Assembly (NCBI GenBank): GCA_003215335.1
Contig: QCKM01000006.1
Coordinates: forward strand, 25,244-89,243
Source of the DNA: Prochlorococcus sp. AG-409-P01
Lineage (GTDB): Bacteria > Cyanobacteriota > Cyanobacteriia > PCC-6307 > Cyanobiaceae
Length of the DNA stretch: 64,000 nucleotides
Reading direction: 5' to 3'
The notes under the pieces: generated by a model
Seen by the model: the letters and a program-made list of their open reading frames with translations, nothing else
Told to the model about the DNA's origin: nothing
Databases searched by the model: none
Shown here: one piece after another, positions 48,737-58,231 of the stretch
Layout of the letters: the number at the start of each line of letters is the position of its first letter
Numbering within the stretch: the stretch's first letter is position 1
Made by a program: the position numbers and the translations under genes

Positions 48737-50218
48737 ATGGTGCAAAAAGTTATTTCCACTGCAGAGAACAAAGCTCAGCAGAAAAATAGTACCTTTTACT
48801 CATCTTCTACAGTTTTCTGGGGAGTTTTTGATAGAAAGGCTGATTTAGATACATCGATATCATTCGTAAATCATTTTTTACTGAAAAGAAAAATATCATC
48901 CGTTACTCTTAGGTTGTCTGTAAGAGATTTGTCTGGTCAACTAATAAAAGAATTAATAGAAGAGATTGATCAGGCCAAAGCTTATTGTTATTCATTAGCA
49001 AGAGTTTTACCAAAGTCCATTGAGAATGGGGAATATGCCATTTTCACTGAATTCACATCAAATGAAAATCTAGCTGTACCTTTCTGTGCAGTTGTAATGA
49101 GTATAGAGTCGCCAAATACAGCAGATACTGTCCACACCTATGGAAGAGCAATTGAGGTTAATGAGATAAATTCAGCTATAGATTTTAAAAAATCATATGA
49201 AACAGGCTGGTCAATTTCACCAGGGTCTAAAATGTGCAACTTTGCACTCCTTCATACAGGAAGGCTTCACTCAACTATCAGTGGCCAACTAATGATAATA
49301 AAAAAAGGTGTAGAGATTCATAAAGTAGAAATAGCTCCAAAAAGATTAGGTCCATTCGCAACATTAAAGCTAGATATAAATAAGTTACTAATGAATACAA
49401 CTGATGGAAAAGAAATACTTAAAGAAATTGACGAATCTAATTATGGAGAGATAGATGCAAAGGTTGAGCTAAATGGCTTAAAAGGAAACTTTCCTAGGAT
49501 GCTATTTGTAACTACTGCTAATAAAAGTGAAAAGAAGAGGGCAACATCAAATAAGTTTGAATTTATAAATATAACTCACTCCAACTTTGACTTTGACAAA
49601 GCTGAGCAACCTAAAAGCAGAATCTCTTGGGGATATATTAATAATCCGTTTTATCCACGAGGTGTAAAAGATTGTGGTTTTAGGTATTATCCTTGTGATG
49701 ATCTTAAAGAACTTTCGCTTGAAAATGATAAATGTAATTCGCTGCCAATATCTATAACACCTTTAAGTTCGATTAAAATAAATAGCAGCACCAATCTTCC
49801 TTCAAGAGTGGTGGGAAGCAATTGGGTTAGATGGAAGAGTTCACCAATAACAGGAGATTGCTCAACTGGTACATATATAATAGAATACAATGACATTAAG
49901 TCATATTGGCATTGGGGGCTTTTAAGTCCATCATCTTCAATATATGAATCATCAATCTCAGGGGTAAATCCATACAGTATTGATGAACACGATCATGATT
50001 TTTTGTTAGAAATATATAATGAGAAGGGGATAGTAGAAAAAAGAGCTGTTAACTTTACTGGTAAAGTATTTGCAATAAGCTTCAAAGCTGGAGAAATAGA
50101 TACATCGACTAGTAACCTCTGGTACGTTATAAAAGGAGAAGGAGTAGGATCATTTAATGTATTTTCAACATTCTTTTTTCCAGATCTTAGGGATGGTTCA
50201 GTGGAACACGCATTTTAA
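48737..50218 (+). CDS. Hypothetical protein, 493 residues
   Basis: No family recognised. The protein is hydrophilic with alternating beta-like stretches and no signal peptide or membrane span. Distinctive parts are SSSTVFWGVFDRKADLDTSI near the N-terminus, SRISWGYINNPFYPRGVKDC (about residues 295-314) and a Ser-rich part (SSPSSSIYESSISGV). Two or more beta-sandwich domains are possible. It precedes the radical SAM gene by 89 bp on the same strand and may be transcribed with it. Confidence 0.55.
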   Translation: MVQKVISTAENKAQQKNSTFYSSSTVFWGVFDRKADLDTSISFVNHFLLKRKISSVTLRLSVRDLSGQLIKELIEEIDQAKAYCYSLARVLPKSIENGEYAIFTEFTSNENLAVPFCAVVMSIESPNTADTVHTYGRAIEVNEINSAIDFKKSYETGWSISPGSKMCNFALLHTGRLHSTISGQLMIIKKGVEIHKVEIAPKRLGPFATLKLDINKLLMNTTDGKEILKEIDESNYGEIDAKVELNGLKGNFPRMLFVTTANKSEKKRATSNKFEFINITHSNFDFDKAEQPKSRISWGYINNPFYPRGVKDCGFRYYPCDDLKELSLENDKCNSLPISITPLSSIKINSSTNLPSRVVGSNWVRWKSSPITGDCSTGTYIIEYNDIKSYWHWGLLSPSSSIYESSISGVNPYSIDEHDHDFLLEIYNEKGIVEKRAVNFTGKVFAISFKAGEIDTSTSNLWYVIKGEGVGSFNVFSTFFFPDLRDGSVEHAF

Positions 50219-50307
50219 ATTGCTGGGTTAACAATCAGATAGTTGTTGATTCTAGTTGACAACGCTGTTAAAGTTATAAAATTAAGCAGAGGATAAGAAA
50301 TCACATT

Positions 50308-51663
50308 ATGTCAAATAGAAAATGGTTAATATGCAATCCGATACCAAATTCACTTGCATCCTGCAACAAAGACCTGAATGGTGGATACGGAACATGGGAT
50401 GTGATTGGTGGAAATATATTATCTATCATTATGGGTTATATGAAAAAAAGAAGTGTGAAAATTCCGGTAATGTGCTTGGCATATATAAATGAAATACTGT
50501 CTCGCAAAGGGATCCAAACATTTTACAGTGAAGATTACGATGAAATAATCAAAATAGTAGAAAATTTTGAAATAGAGGCATGCATTGTCTATGGGTCTCT
50601 AGTTGCGAGTAATTTTGAACAAAAAGCAATTCAAGAAATAAAAGATAAAAAAGCAACACTGCCAATAATAGTAGTTGGAACATACCCATCTAAATTCCCC
50701 GAAAAATATAAAGCTGCATCTCACATAATCATAGGAGAACCAGAAGAGTTCTTCATTAAGTGGAATGGAAGGCTTTCTGAGTTGAACAAAAGTGAGAAAT
50801 TAATTGTTTCTAATAAACTACAGTCTCTAGATGAATTGCCAACCCCTAGTTTCCTAGGAATGAAAGCAAACAATTTTGCTTATATACCTATGTTAAAGAA
50901 ACCTACTGGTTTTATAGAGTCATCAAGAGGTTGTCCATATTCATGTAGCTATTATTGTACATATGGAGAAAACCAGGGCCCATTAATAAGAAGTTATTCA
51001 GCGGTAAGATTAGTGCAAATGATGGCTGAATTAATCAATACATACAACTTTAAATCATTTCAATTTAGAGATCCTGTTTTTGGACTCAAAAAGGGTTTTA
51101 TAGAAGAGTTTTGTAATGAATTGAATAAAGCAAGTCTAAATATTGAGTGGGGAATAGAAACAAGAGTTGAAATTTTGAACATAGATAAAATTAAATTAAT
51201 GGCCAAAGCTGGCTTGAGAAGTATTAATATTGGTATTGAGACACCTAATGAGGCATCAGCCAAGAGAATCAACCGGAAATTGTCCCCGAATGACAAGCAA
51301 AGGAAGCTTATTACCGAAGCAAGTAGAGAAGGTGTAAAGGTCAATGCCTTTTACATGTTAGGTCTGGAAGATGAGACTGAAGAAGACTGCAAAGAAACGA
51401 TTGAATATTCATTGGGTTTAGATACATATATGGCTCGATATGCAGTATGTACTCCATATCCAGGGACTCAATATTTTTCAGAAATGAATAAAAAAAGATT
51501 AATAGACGAGGAAGATCTTAGTTTATATAATCAAAAGAATCTGGTCTACAAACACAAATTCCTTAGCGATTCACAAATGAAGTCATTAATAGAGAAGGCT
51601 TACAAAGAATATTATTTTCGCCCAAAAACTATATACAGCATAATCAAACAGAGTTTGGAATGA
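50308..51663 (+). CDS. B12-binding-like radical SAM protein with CX3CX3C cluster motif
   Basis: A 451-residue protein with an N-terminal Rossmann-like domain (about residues 60-150, as in cobalamin-dependent radical SAM enzymes) and a radical SAM core. The cluster motif reads CPYSCSYYC at C209, C213 and C217, CX3CX3C and not the usual CX3CX2C. Other core blocks are WGIETRVEIL, AGLRSINIGIETPNE and KVNAFYMLGLEDETEED. The N-terminal domain lacks an obvious DxHxxG cobalamin-ligand motif. Methylation or another radical step on the glycan or its lipid is likely. Confidence 0.8.
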   Translation: MSNRKWLICNPIPNSLASCNKDLNGGYGTWDVIGGNILSIIMGYMKKRSVKIPVMCLAYINEILSRKGIQTFYSEDYDEIIKIVENFEIEACIVYGSLVASNFEQKAIQEIKDKKATLPIIVVGTYPSKFPEKYKAASHIIIGEPEEFFIKWNGRLSELNKSEKLIVSNKLQSLDELPTPSFLGMKANNFAYIPMLKKPTGFIESSRGCPYSCSYYCTYGENQGPLIRSYSAVRLVQMMAELINTYNFKSFQFRDPVFGLKKGFIEEFCNELNKASLNIEWGIETRVEILNIDKIKLMAKAGLRSINIGIETPNEASAKRINRKLSPNDKQRKLITEASREGVKVNAFYMLGLEDETEEDCKETIEYSLGLDTYMARYAVCTPYPGTQYFSEMNKKRLIDEEDLSLYNQKNLVYKHKFLSDSQMKSLIEKAYKEYYFRPKTIYSIIKQSLE

Positions 51664-51718
51664 TAATAAGACTATAGTATAGTTATAATATTTCAAGCTA
51701 ATCGCTAGTCAGCAACAA

Positions 51719-52543
51719 ATGAGGAGTCAATTAAAAGTCCTGCTGATGACTCTGTTAAGGCTAATACCTATAACATTTAGGAAAAGGCTTGTGTTCGCGG
51801 CATCCAAAAGCTTGAGACAAGCTGATGGAAGTATAAATGACATAGATGTCTTTGATTTCAGTATATTGCAAGAGCTCTGTGGGATAACTGAATATTTAAC
51901 TCTTTATAGAAGGTCTCAAAAATTAGCTGGAGATCAAGCCAAAGATAATGTATATAAGACATTGCGATATATAAGCCTTTATTCATATATCGAAGATGTA
52001 CTGAATCGAGATATAGCTGGTGACTTCGCAGAGTGTGGTTGCTATAATGGAAACACTTTATTTGCTACTAAATATCTATTAGACAAATACAAATCCGACA
52101 AATCAATGCATATATTTGATTCATTTGAAGGAGGACTTTCAAAATTAAATAAGGAAGATGGTATTAGGTCTATATCTGAGCAAAAACAGATAGAGTTAAG
52201 AGAATCATTTGCATCAAGTTATTCAGCTCTAATTAAGAAGACAATTAATCTTAAAAGGGTTAATATTAACAAAGGATGGATACCCGACATTTTAAACAAT
52301 GAGCAGGAGAGGAAATATGCTTTTGTTCATATAGATGTAGACCTGTACGAACCCACACTAGCTGCTCATAGGTATTTCTATGAAAGGCTGAATAAAGGTG
52401 GGATAATAGTTTGTGATGATTATGGATATAGTCAATTCCCAGGTGCAAAAACAGCAGTTGATACTTTTATCGAAAAACTACCCGAAAAGTCATATTCAAA
52501 CTTTTTTAGACCATCTATTGGAACATCAGTAATAATTAAATAA
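51719..52543 (+). CDS. TylF/MycF-type O-methyltransferase
   Basis: A 274-residue SAM enzyme. The SAM site is DFAECGCYNGNTLFATKYL (about residues 103-121), then MHIFDSFEGGLSKL. The metal-binding acids are in FVHIDVDLYEPTLAAHRYFY and VCDDYGYSQFPGAKTAVD. TylF and MycF methylate a sugar hydroxyl on macrolides, so a sugar acceptor fits a glycan cluster. It is preceded by the radical SAM gene and followed by the LIC12162 protein on the same strand. Confidence 0.88.
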   Translation: MRSQLKVLLMTLLRLIPITFRKRLVFAASKSLRQADGSINDIDVFDFSILQELCGITEYLTLYRRSQKLAGDQAKDNVYKTLRYISLYSYIEDVLNRDIAGDFAECGCYNGNTLFATKYLLDKYKSDKSMHIFDSFEGGLSKLNKEDGIRSISEQKQIELRESFASSYSALIKKTINLKRVNINKGWIPDILNNEQERKYAFVHIDVDLYEPTLAAHRYFYERLNKGGIIVCDDYGYSQFPGAKTAVDTFIEKLPEKSYSNFFRPSIGTSVIIK

Positions 52544-52549
52544 ATATCA

Positions 52550-54409
52550 ATGCGTAAATACCTTCTATTTGACACTGGAAATTCTGATGATATTAAAGAA
52601 AGTAAGTTATTTGCCTTCTTTTCACTACTTCCGGAAAAGGAAGTAGTGAAAAGATTTAAGCATGGAAATCTTGGTAATTCAGATGCCAATTTAATTGGCT
52701 ACCATTGGTTTTCACAACAAAAAAAAGCAATTGACTTTAAGTTAGTAAAAGAGCTTACAGAAGAACTTTCATTCTTCCTTACAGAGAAGTTAAATAATTT
52801 CTTTGGCCTGAATTTGCCTGAAAAATACTGGAGGATAAGATTGTACCCATGGCTTGGAACAATGGTTTCTGTCATATACGATCGTTGGGAGATCTTATCA
52901 ACATCACTAGAAAAGTATCCAGACATTAAAATAGAAGGTTATGAAGGTAATGAAACATATATACGTAGTTATATAAACTTTGTGGAATCTATTTCATATA
53001 GTCATTTATTCAATGCAATTATCTTTACAAAGATAATAAAACACAGATCGCCAAGGAATATTATTTCATCAAAGAAATTGATAGGTGACTACTTACAAAT
53101 AGAAAGTAATCAGATAGGTGGCAAGAAAACCTTTACTAATAAATTAATTAGTACCTTTAAAAACATTACTCTAAAATTAATTTCCTGGTTTTTTGCAAGA
53201 TTCCAGAAAAAGATATCAATCTCGATGTTTGATATAGACATGTCTACTAAACTACAGTTTATTAGCCAATTCAAGGGCATACAAGTTCATTCAACATTTC
53301 ACAAATATGATAGTGATAAAACCCGACTATCCTTATATACAAAATTCAAGGCTAAAGTACTTAAAGAAATAGAGTCAAGTGAAAAAGATAGAAATATAGA
53401 GTCTTTCTTGCAGATTCAAAGCATAGAGCTAATGCCTTTAGATATATTTGACAAAAGCCTATTACCAAATAATCTAAAGAGAAAAATCAACTACAAGAAA
53501 ACAATAGCATTAGTTGCTTCTACATCATTATGGGTTTCTGAATTTGTAAGAGCAAGATTGGGACAAGCAACATTAGACAATAAGTTAATCATGACATCTG
53601 AGCATGGTGGATCCATACCTGTATATCAACATCAAGCAGAGTTTGAAACTGAATTCTCTGACATAAGACTAGTTTGGAGCCAACCGTATCAAAAGAAACA
53701 TCTACAAGTTCCGCCTCTAAAATATCTAGGTCATAATCAAATCAGGAATAAAAGCTGTCAAAATAACAAAAAGCATCCAAGACTCTTGTTTATCCTTCCC
53801 TCTCTTACTGAATATGCTTATTCTTGTGATAGTCAAGGAAGAGGACCAGGTCATATCTTTAGCCTAGAAACTGCTTATTTGTTGCAAAAAAAACTCATAA
53901 ATTCTGGAGTGGGTGAGGTGAATTCAAGAATGGGGCCAGGGGACTCAAGATTAAATGAAATAGTAACTAATGAGTTTATGGCTATAAATAGTAATTACAG
54001 AAAAGAAGAAATTGCAATTATTCATGAAATGAGTCAATATGATTTGAACATTATTTTTTATCCAGAAACTACAGTCATAGATGCTTTGCTTGCTAATAAA
54101 CCTTTTCTTATTTACTATGATAAGAATTCCTATCTATTTGACAAATCATTTATCGAATTAATTGAATCGCTAAAAATGGCAGGCATAATACATACTTCAG
54201 TCGAACAACTTTATGAAGAAATACAAAGAATAAAGACCATAGGTATAAATAAGTGGTGGACTAGTGAAAAAATCAGAAATCAAATTGATTTGCTTGAGAC
54301 AAAAATAATGATGAAAAAACAATTGAACACATTCAGCGGTATAGACGAACTCAAAAAGAAAGTTCTCCTAGGAATAGAAACATGCAAGAAATCAACATTC
54401 ATATCCTAG
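52550..54409 (+). CDS. LIC12162-family putative transferase
   Basis: A 619-residue protein. Family-like blocks are YWRIRLYPWLGTMVSVIYDR (about residues 98-117), VASTSLWVSEFVRARLGQA (about 322-340) and IMTSEHGGSIPVYQHQ (about 346-361). A late block DLNIIFYPETTVIDALLANK is typical of GT-like nucleotide sites. LIC12162 proteins come from Leptospira LPS loci and are thought to transfer a sugar or related group. It begins only six bases after the TylF gene's stop. Confidence 0.75.
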   Translation: MRKYLLFDTGNSDDIKESKLFAFFSLLPEKEVVKRFKHGNLGNSDANLIGYHWFSQQKKAIDFKLVKELTEELSFFLTEKLNNFFGLNLPEKYWRIRLYPWLGTMVSVIYDRWEILSTSLEKYPDIKIEGYEGNETYIRSYINFVESISYSHLFNAIIFTKIIKHRSPRNIISSKKLIGDYLQIESNQIGGKKTFTNKLISTFKNITLKLISWFFARFQKKISISMFDIDMSTKLQFISQFKGIQVHSTFHKYDSDKTRLSLYTKFKAKVLKEIESSEKDRNIESFLQIQSIELMPLDIFDKSLLPNNLKRKINYKKTIALVASTSLWVSEFVRARLGQATLDNKLIMTSEHGGSIPVYQHQAEFETEFSDIRLVWSQPYQKKHLQVPPLKYLGHNQIRNKSCQNNKKHPRLLFILPSLTEYAYSCDSQGRGPGHIFSLETAYLLQKKLINSGVGEVNSRMGPGDSRLNEIVTNEFMAINSNYRKEEIAIIHEMSQYDLNIIFYPETTVIDALLANKPFLIYYDKNSYLFDKSFIELIESLKMAGIIHTSVEQLYEEIQRIKTIGINKWWTSEKIRNQIDLLETKIMMKKQLNTFSGIDELKKKVLLGIETCKKSTFIS

Positions 54410-54488
54410 AACAAAATATAAAGTTTTTATCTAATGGCAAAAAGGCATAAATAAATGATGGTAAAGATAAGTTGAAATCAGGGCTTAC

Positions 54489-54776
54489 ATGGATAAAATA
54501 AACAAAATGGATATGATAATGTCTATCAAAGAAGATATTCTAATTAGGCTCACATCAATATTTCGCGAAAAATTTCAAGATAGTTCTATCGTCCTAACTA
54601 GCAATACAAAAGCTGATGACATTTATGAATGGGACTCCCTAAAGCATGTAATGTTGATCATAACAATTGAGAAAGAATTTCAGCTGAAGTTTGACCCAAT
54701 TGAGTTATCTCAAATGGAAAACATAGGTCAAATGATAGTGGTAATTGAAAGACTAATAAAAGATAGAAATATTTAA
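54489..54776 (+). CDS. Acyl carrier protein
   Basis: A 95-residue acidic helical protein. The phosphopantetheine Ser is S50 in EWDSLKHVMLI, the DSL motif. Shorter starts at the internal Met residues 7, 9 or 11 would still give a full ACP. It is not the fatty-acid ACP, which has DSLDTVEL-like sequence and sits elsewhere in cyanobacteria. No phosphopantetheinyl transferase is in the window, so a host enzyme must load it. The AMP ligase at 56030-57769 is a likely charging enzyme. Confidence 0.9.
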   Translation: MDKINKMDMIMSIKEDILIRLTSIFREKFQDSSIVLTSNTKADDIYEWDSLKHVMLIITIEKEFQLKFDPIELSQMENIGQMIVVIERLIKDRNI

Positions 54777-54857
54777 TAATAGACTGTATAAAGTATACTC
54801 TACAATTCAAATTAAAGTACTAATAATCAATTCAAAAACTTTAGAGAAATAGAGATA

Positions 54858-55967
54858 TCATTCGAAGTTATCAGCAGCCCCTATAGCAGTTAGAACTGTT
54901 TTGAGGTAAATACTTGGAGCTGTAATATGCGTTCCATCAAATGTATTAGCTTTATCAATAGCACCGCTATTAGGATTCTCTACAAGTTTAAAAGTCTGAT
55001 TATTATCGATAAAGTTCCAACCTCGTTCAATTGCTATGGATTTTAATCTATGGTTTAAAACATTTGTCCACATACTCCTTTCATGGGGAGTACCAAAAAT
55101 AGTAAAAGGTTCTTCTTTCTGATATTTGATTGCTTGTTCTACACTACATTTTTTTAAGTCAATTCCCTCTGAAGATGAAGCTGGAGGGATAGACAGAAAT
55201 GCAACTTTTCGGTTTCCAAACTTTTCTAATTCAAATAGAAAATGTTCATTGATACTTATATAAGATCTTATAATAAGGTCTATGCAATCCTCTGCAGAGT
55301 CAATCGATTTTGTAGCCAAAAGGAATCCAATTGTAGTTCTTATATCGATACTTCCAAGACAAAGAATAATCAGACTTTTATGGCTTGGATTTGTAGATTC
55401 AATTCTATTTATGGTCTTTAACAACCATTGCTGCTTTTTAATATCAGAAACAAATCCAGTTAATGTTTTTGGTCCCAACCATAAGGCTAAAGGGCTTAAT
55501 TTCTTTTGACCATACGTCGATAGGTTTACTCTTGTTAAAAATTCAACATGAGAGTCTCCAGAGAATATCACTCTGTGAAAATTAGTCGATACTGGATAAT
55601 AATTAGATTTGAAAATAAAAAAGGGTTCCTTCTTACTTAGAGTTGAAGATTGTATTTCTGACGTGTTTTTACGTAGTATGTTAAAAACCAAAGATTTGGA
55701 TGCCGTTAAAAAAAAGTCGCTGCGTCTAATATGGTTTGATCCTAGGTGCCTTATTTTAAAAGTAGATAACGCCACATGATCTTGGAATCTAAAACCATCC
55801 AAATAATCAGATCTTAATAACAGCCTATATGCAAAATCTATAAAGTAGAATATAAGTGAAAAAAAGATAGTTTTGAATGTGCCAAACCTATCTAAGCTTA
55901 CATCTTTTACAGCAATAGCACGTTTTTCAACTGGAAGAGGTGTAGATAAATTGAATTTAATTGACAT
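54858..55967 (-). CDS. SGNH/GDSL-like hydrolase or acyltransferase
   Basis: A 369-residue protein. A hydrophobic stretch near residues 33-50 (TIFFSLIFYFIDFAYRLL) precedes a domain with the block GDSHVEFL (about 137-144), ICLGSIDIR, and the late Asp-His pair in FDGTHITAPSI. These fit the SGNH catalytic Ser, block III and Asp-X-X-His. SGNH proteins add or remove O-acyl groups on glycans. It lies between the ACP and the acyl ligase genes, on the minus strand with the latter. Confidence 0.65.
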   Translation of the reverse strand: MSIKFNLSTPLPVEKRAIAVKDVSLDRFGTFKTIFFSLIFYFIDFAYRLLLRSDYLDGFRFQDHVALSTFKIRHLGSNHIRRSDFFLTASKSLVFNILRKNTSEIQSSTLSKKEPFFIFKSNYYPVSTNFHRVIFSGDSHVEFLTRVNLSTYGQKKLSPLALWLGPKTLTGFVSDIKKQQWLLKTINRIESTNPSHKSLIILCLGSIDIRTTIGFLLATKSIDSAEDCIDLIIRSYISINEHFLFELEKFGNRKVAFLSIPPASSSEGIDLKKCSVEQAIKYQKEEPFTIFGTPHERSMWTNVLNHRLKSIAIERGWNFIDNNQTFKLVENPNSGAIDKANTFDGTHITAPSIYLKTVLTAIGAADNFE

Positions 55968-56029
55968 AGTTAGCTGTAATCAAATAGTTTGTTTTGGAAA
56001 CTCTATAAATAGTATCGTTGATCATTGCC

Positions 56030-57769
56030 TCATATCCCCTCTACATATTTACGTGTACTCTCTAGAAAATCTTCTTTATTTGCAAGTGTAGAGTAATCAC
56101 TAGACTGATCAATACTTTTATTTTCAGCAAGATCTCTCATGATGCGCCTCATGATTTTTCCACTTTTAGTTTTGGGTAAATCGTCAAAATGGTAAATCTC
56201 TTTCGGCAAATGATAATGAGTGAGTTTTTCAGTAATTATTCTTTGAAGGTCTGACTTTATACTTCTAATTGAATGTGGATCGCGAGCTTTTGATGAAAAG
56301 AACAAGACAACTCTATTGCCGCAGATTGAATCAGATATAGCAACAGCACAAGCTTCCTTGACATCATTTACACAAATGCTAACACTCTCGATTTCAGAAC
56401 TGGATATTCTGTGGCCTGATACATTAATTACATCATCTGATCTTCCTCCGATAAATAAATATCCTTTTTCATCAAAATAACCAACATCACATAATCTAAA
56501 ATAACCTGATTTAGTAAAATATTTAGATTCCTTATCTGAAATTACTTCCTTAAAGATACCGTCCCATCTATTACAAACTAATAGTTCATTTGGATCCAGG
56601 CCTTCTTCCCATATTTCAGATTCATCCAGAATATCGCTTGCAATCACCATTCCCAGTTCTGGACTTGGCTTGCCAACACACGAGTAATCTGAAGGTGGAA
56701 TATCTTCATCACGAGGTGCAACGAGGACTCCTCCAGTCTCTGTTTGGAAATATGTATTTACTATAGATTTCCGTTTTGGATTAAAAAATTCTATTGCCCA
56801 TTCTCCAACATTGTTTGCCAATGGTTCACCACACGAACCAATACGTTCTAAATTGCCAACTGTTTCACTGAGATCCTCTAACATTTGACCATGAGGAATG
56901 ATACTCATTAATAACCTAAGCTGCGTAACAGATGTATAAAAACAATCGGGTTGCAATTCAGATAAATATCTTGCCAACAAATTTGGCATTGATAAGAAAA
57001 GGGGCTTCTCATTAATTACTGATATGGCACCTAATAATAGTGGGCCGTAAAATGCATATGTATGACCATTGATCCATCCGGCATCTACCGCAGTAAACAT
57101 TACTGAGCCCTTGTGAATTCCAAAAAAATGATTTGTAGTGTATTTAGCATAATCTAGATATTGCTTAACTCCATGTGTAATAGCTTTAGGGAGTCCCGTT
57201 GAACCTGATGTAAAAAGAGTAAAGAGATTTGAGTTTACATAATACGAAGAGGAGCTATTACAAAGGTCAATTCTTGAACTTTGATCCTTTTCAGAGAAAT
57301 CAATAACTAAAAGAGGTACATTATCTTCTGATTGAAAAATGGCACTTTGTACTTTTTCTTGAAGAGGCCTTCTACACAGAACTATATCTGGCCTAAAGAT
57401 ATGTAATCGTTTATAAATTGAATCCTTAGATAAATCTTCGAAACAGATGCAATGATGAGCTCCAATCAATAAACTCGTGAGCATAAAAATAGCTGACTCT
57501 TCTGATGCACCAATTATTGCCATTACTCTTAATTGATTAGATTTGTCACTATTTGCAGGCAATAAATTATTAATCTTACTAGCTAATGAATTAGCAAGTG
57601 AAACGCATTGTGATTTATTCAGCTCCTTAATACTGCCATCCTTTTTGATAATTTTAAACAGGATATCTGAACTATCATACTGACGCAGAATCATCTCATA
57701 TACATCCAACTTTAGATCAGAATCGATTCTTGTATCCCAAGACTTAGGCGGAGTTATTATGTATTCCAT
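56030..57769 (-). CDS. AMP-forming acyl-CoA/acyl-ACP synthetase
   Basis: A 579-residue ANL enzyme. Motifs are LFTSGSTGLPKAITHG (about residues 190-205), NTYFQTETGGVL, YLFIGGRSDDVINVSGHRIS (hinge, about 450-469) and the catalytic Lys in LPKTKSGKIMRRIM (about 540-553). The plan is closest to acetyl-CoA synthetases, but the substrate is not decided. It could activate a carboxylic acid and load it onto the ACP at 54489-54776. The neighbouring SGNH-like gene starts 62 bp after its stop on the same strand. Confidence 0.85.
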   Translation of the reverse strand: MEYIITPPKSWDTRIDSDLKLDVYEMILRQYDSSDILFKIIKKDGSIKELNKSQCVSLANSLASKINNLLPANSDKSNQLRVMAIIGASEESAIFMLTSLLIGAHHCICFEDLSKDSIYKRLHIFRPDIVLCRRPLQEKVQSAIFQSEDNVPLLVIDFSEKDQSSRIDLCNSSSSYYVNSNLFTLFTSGSTGLPKAITHGVKQYLDYAKYTTNHFFGIHKGSVMFTAVDAGWINGHTYAFYGPLLLGAISVINEKPLFLSMPNLLARYLSELQPDCFYTSVTQLRLLMSIIPHGQMLEDLSETVGNLERIGSCGEPLANNVGEWAIEFFNPKRKSIVNTYFQTETGGVLVAPRDEDIPPSDYSCVGKPSPELGMVIASDILDESEIWEEGLDPNELLVCNRWDGIFKEVISDKESKYFTKSGYFRLCDVGYFDEKGYLFIGGRSDDVINVSGHRISSSEIESVSICVNDVKEACAVAISDSICGNRVVLFFSSKARDPHSIRSIKSDLQRIITEKLTHYHLPKEIYHFDDLPKTKSGKIMRRIMRDLAENKSIDQSSDYSTLANKEDFLESTRKYVEGI

Positions 57770-57804
57770 AAAAAGATTATTTCTTAAACTATAGGGTCAA
57801 TTGC

Positions 57805-57833
57805 TTGGATGTAAAACAACGTTTACATTCCAA
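57805..57833. promoter_or_regulatory. Inverted repeat upstream of the acyl ligase gene
   Basis: TTGGATGTAAA (57805-57815) pairs with TTTACATTCCAA (57822-57833) with one bulged base and a six-base loop. No T-run follows. It is 36 bases upstream of the ligase start and could be an operator or a leader hairpin. The rest of 57770-58231 shows no gene. Confidence 0.4.
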
Positions 57834-58231
57834 CATTAGAATCTGCTTTCAATTGACATCATCCTCCAATAAAGGAAATATATAACTATTTTACTAGATG
57901 GAGAGTAGCCTAAAAGCTTTCTCGTAAAGAGGTATCAGAGAATTTCCTTCTGACAAATCTTATCTACATCAAGCTTTAAATTTATCTATACAGCATTTGT
58001 TTCAACAAAGTATGCATGTAAATATGCTTAGAGCCATTAAAAAAAGATGGTCAAGCTAGTTGGAAGCTATAAATATGGTGCGAATGGAACCAATTTATAT
58101 TGTTTGCACTGGTCCTATTCACTAGTGCCTTAGCTTACTTATGAACCCTGCCGAGTCAGTAGTTTTGTTCAGTTACGCAGAATTCGAAAAAATCAGCTAT
58201 CTTCACTAATACAATTCAGATTTACTTGAAA

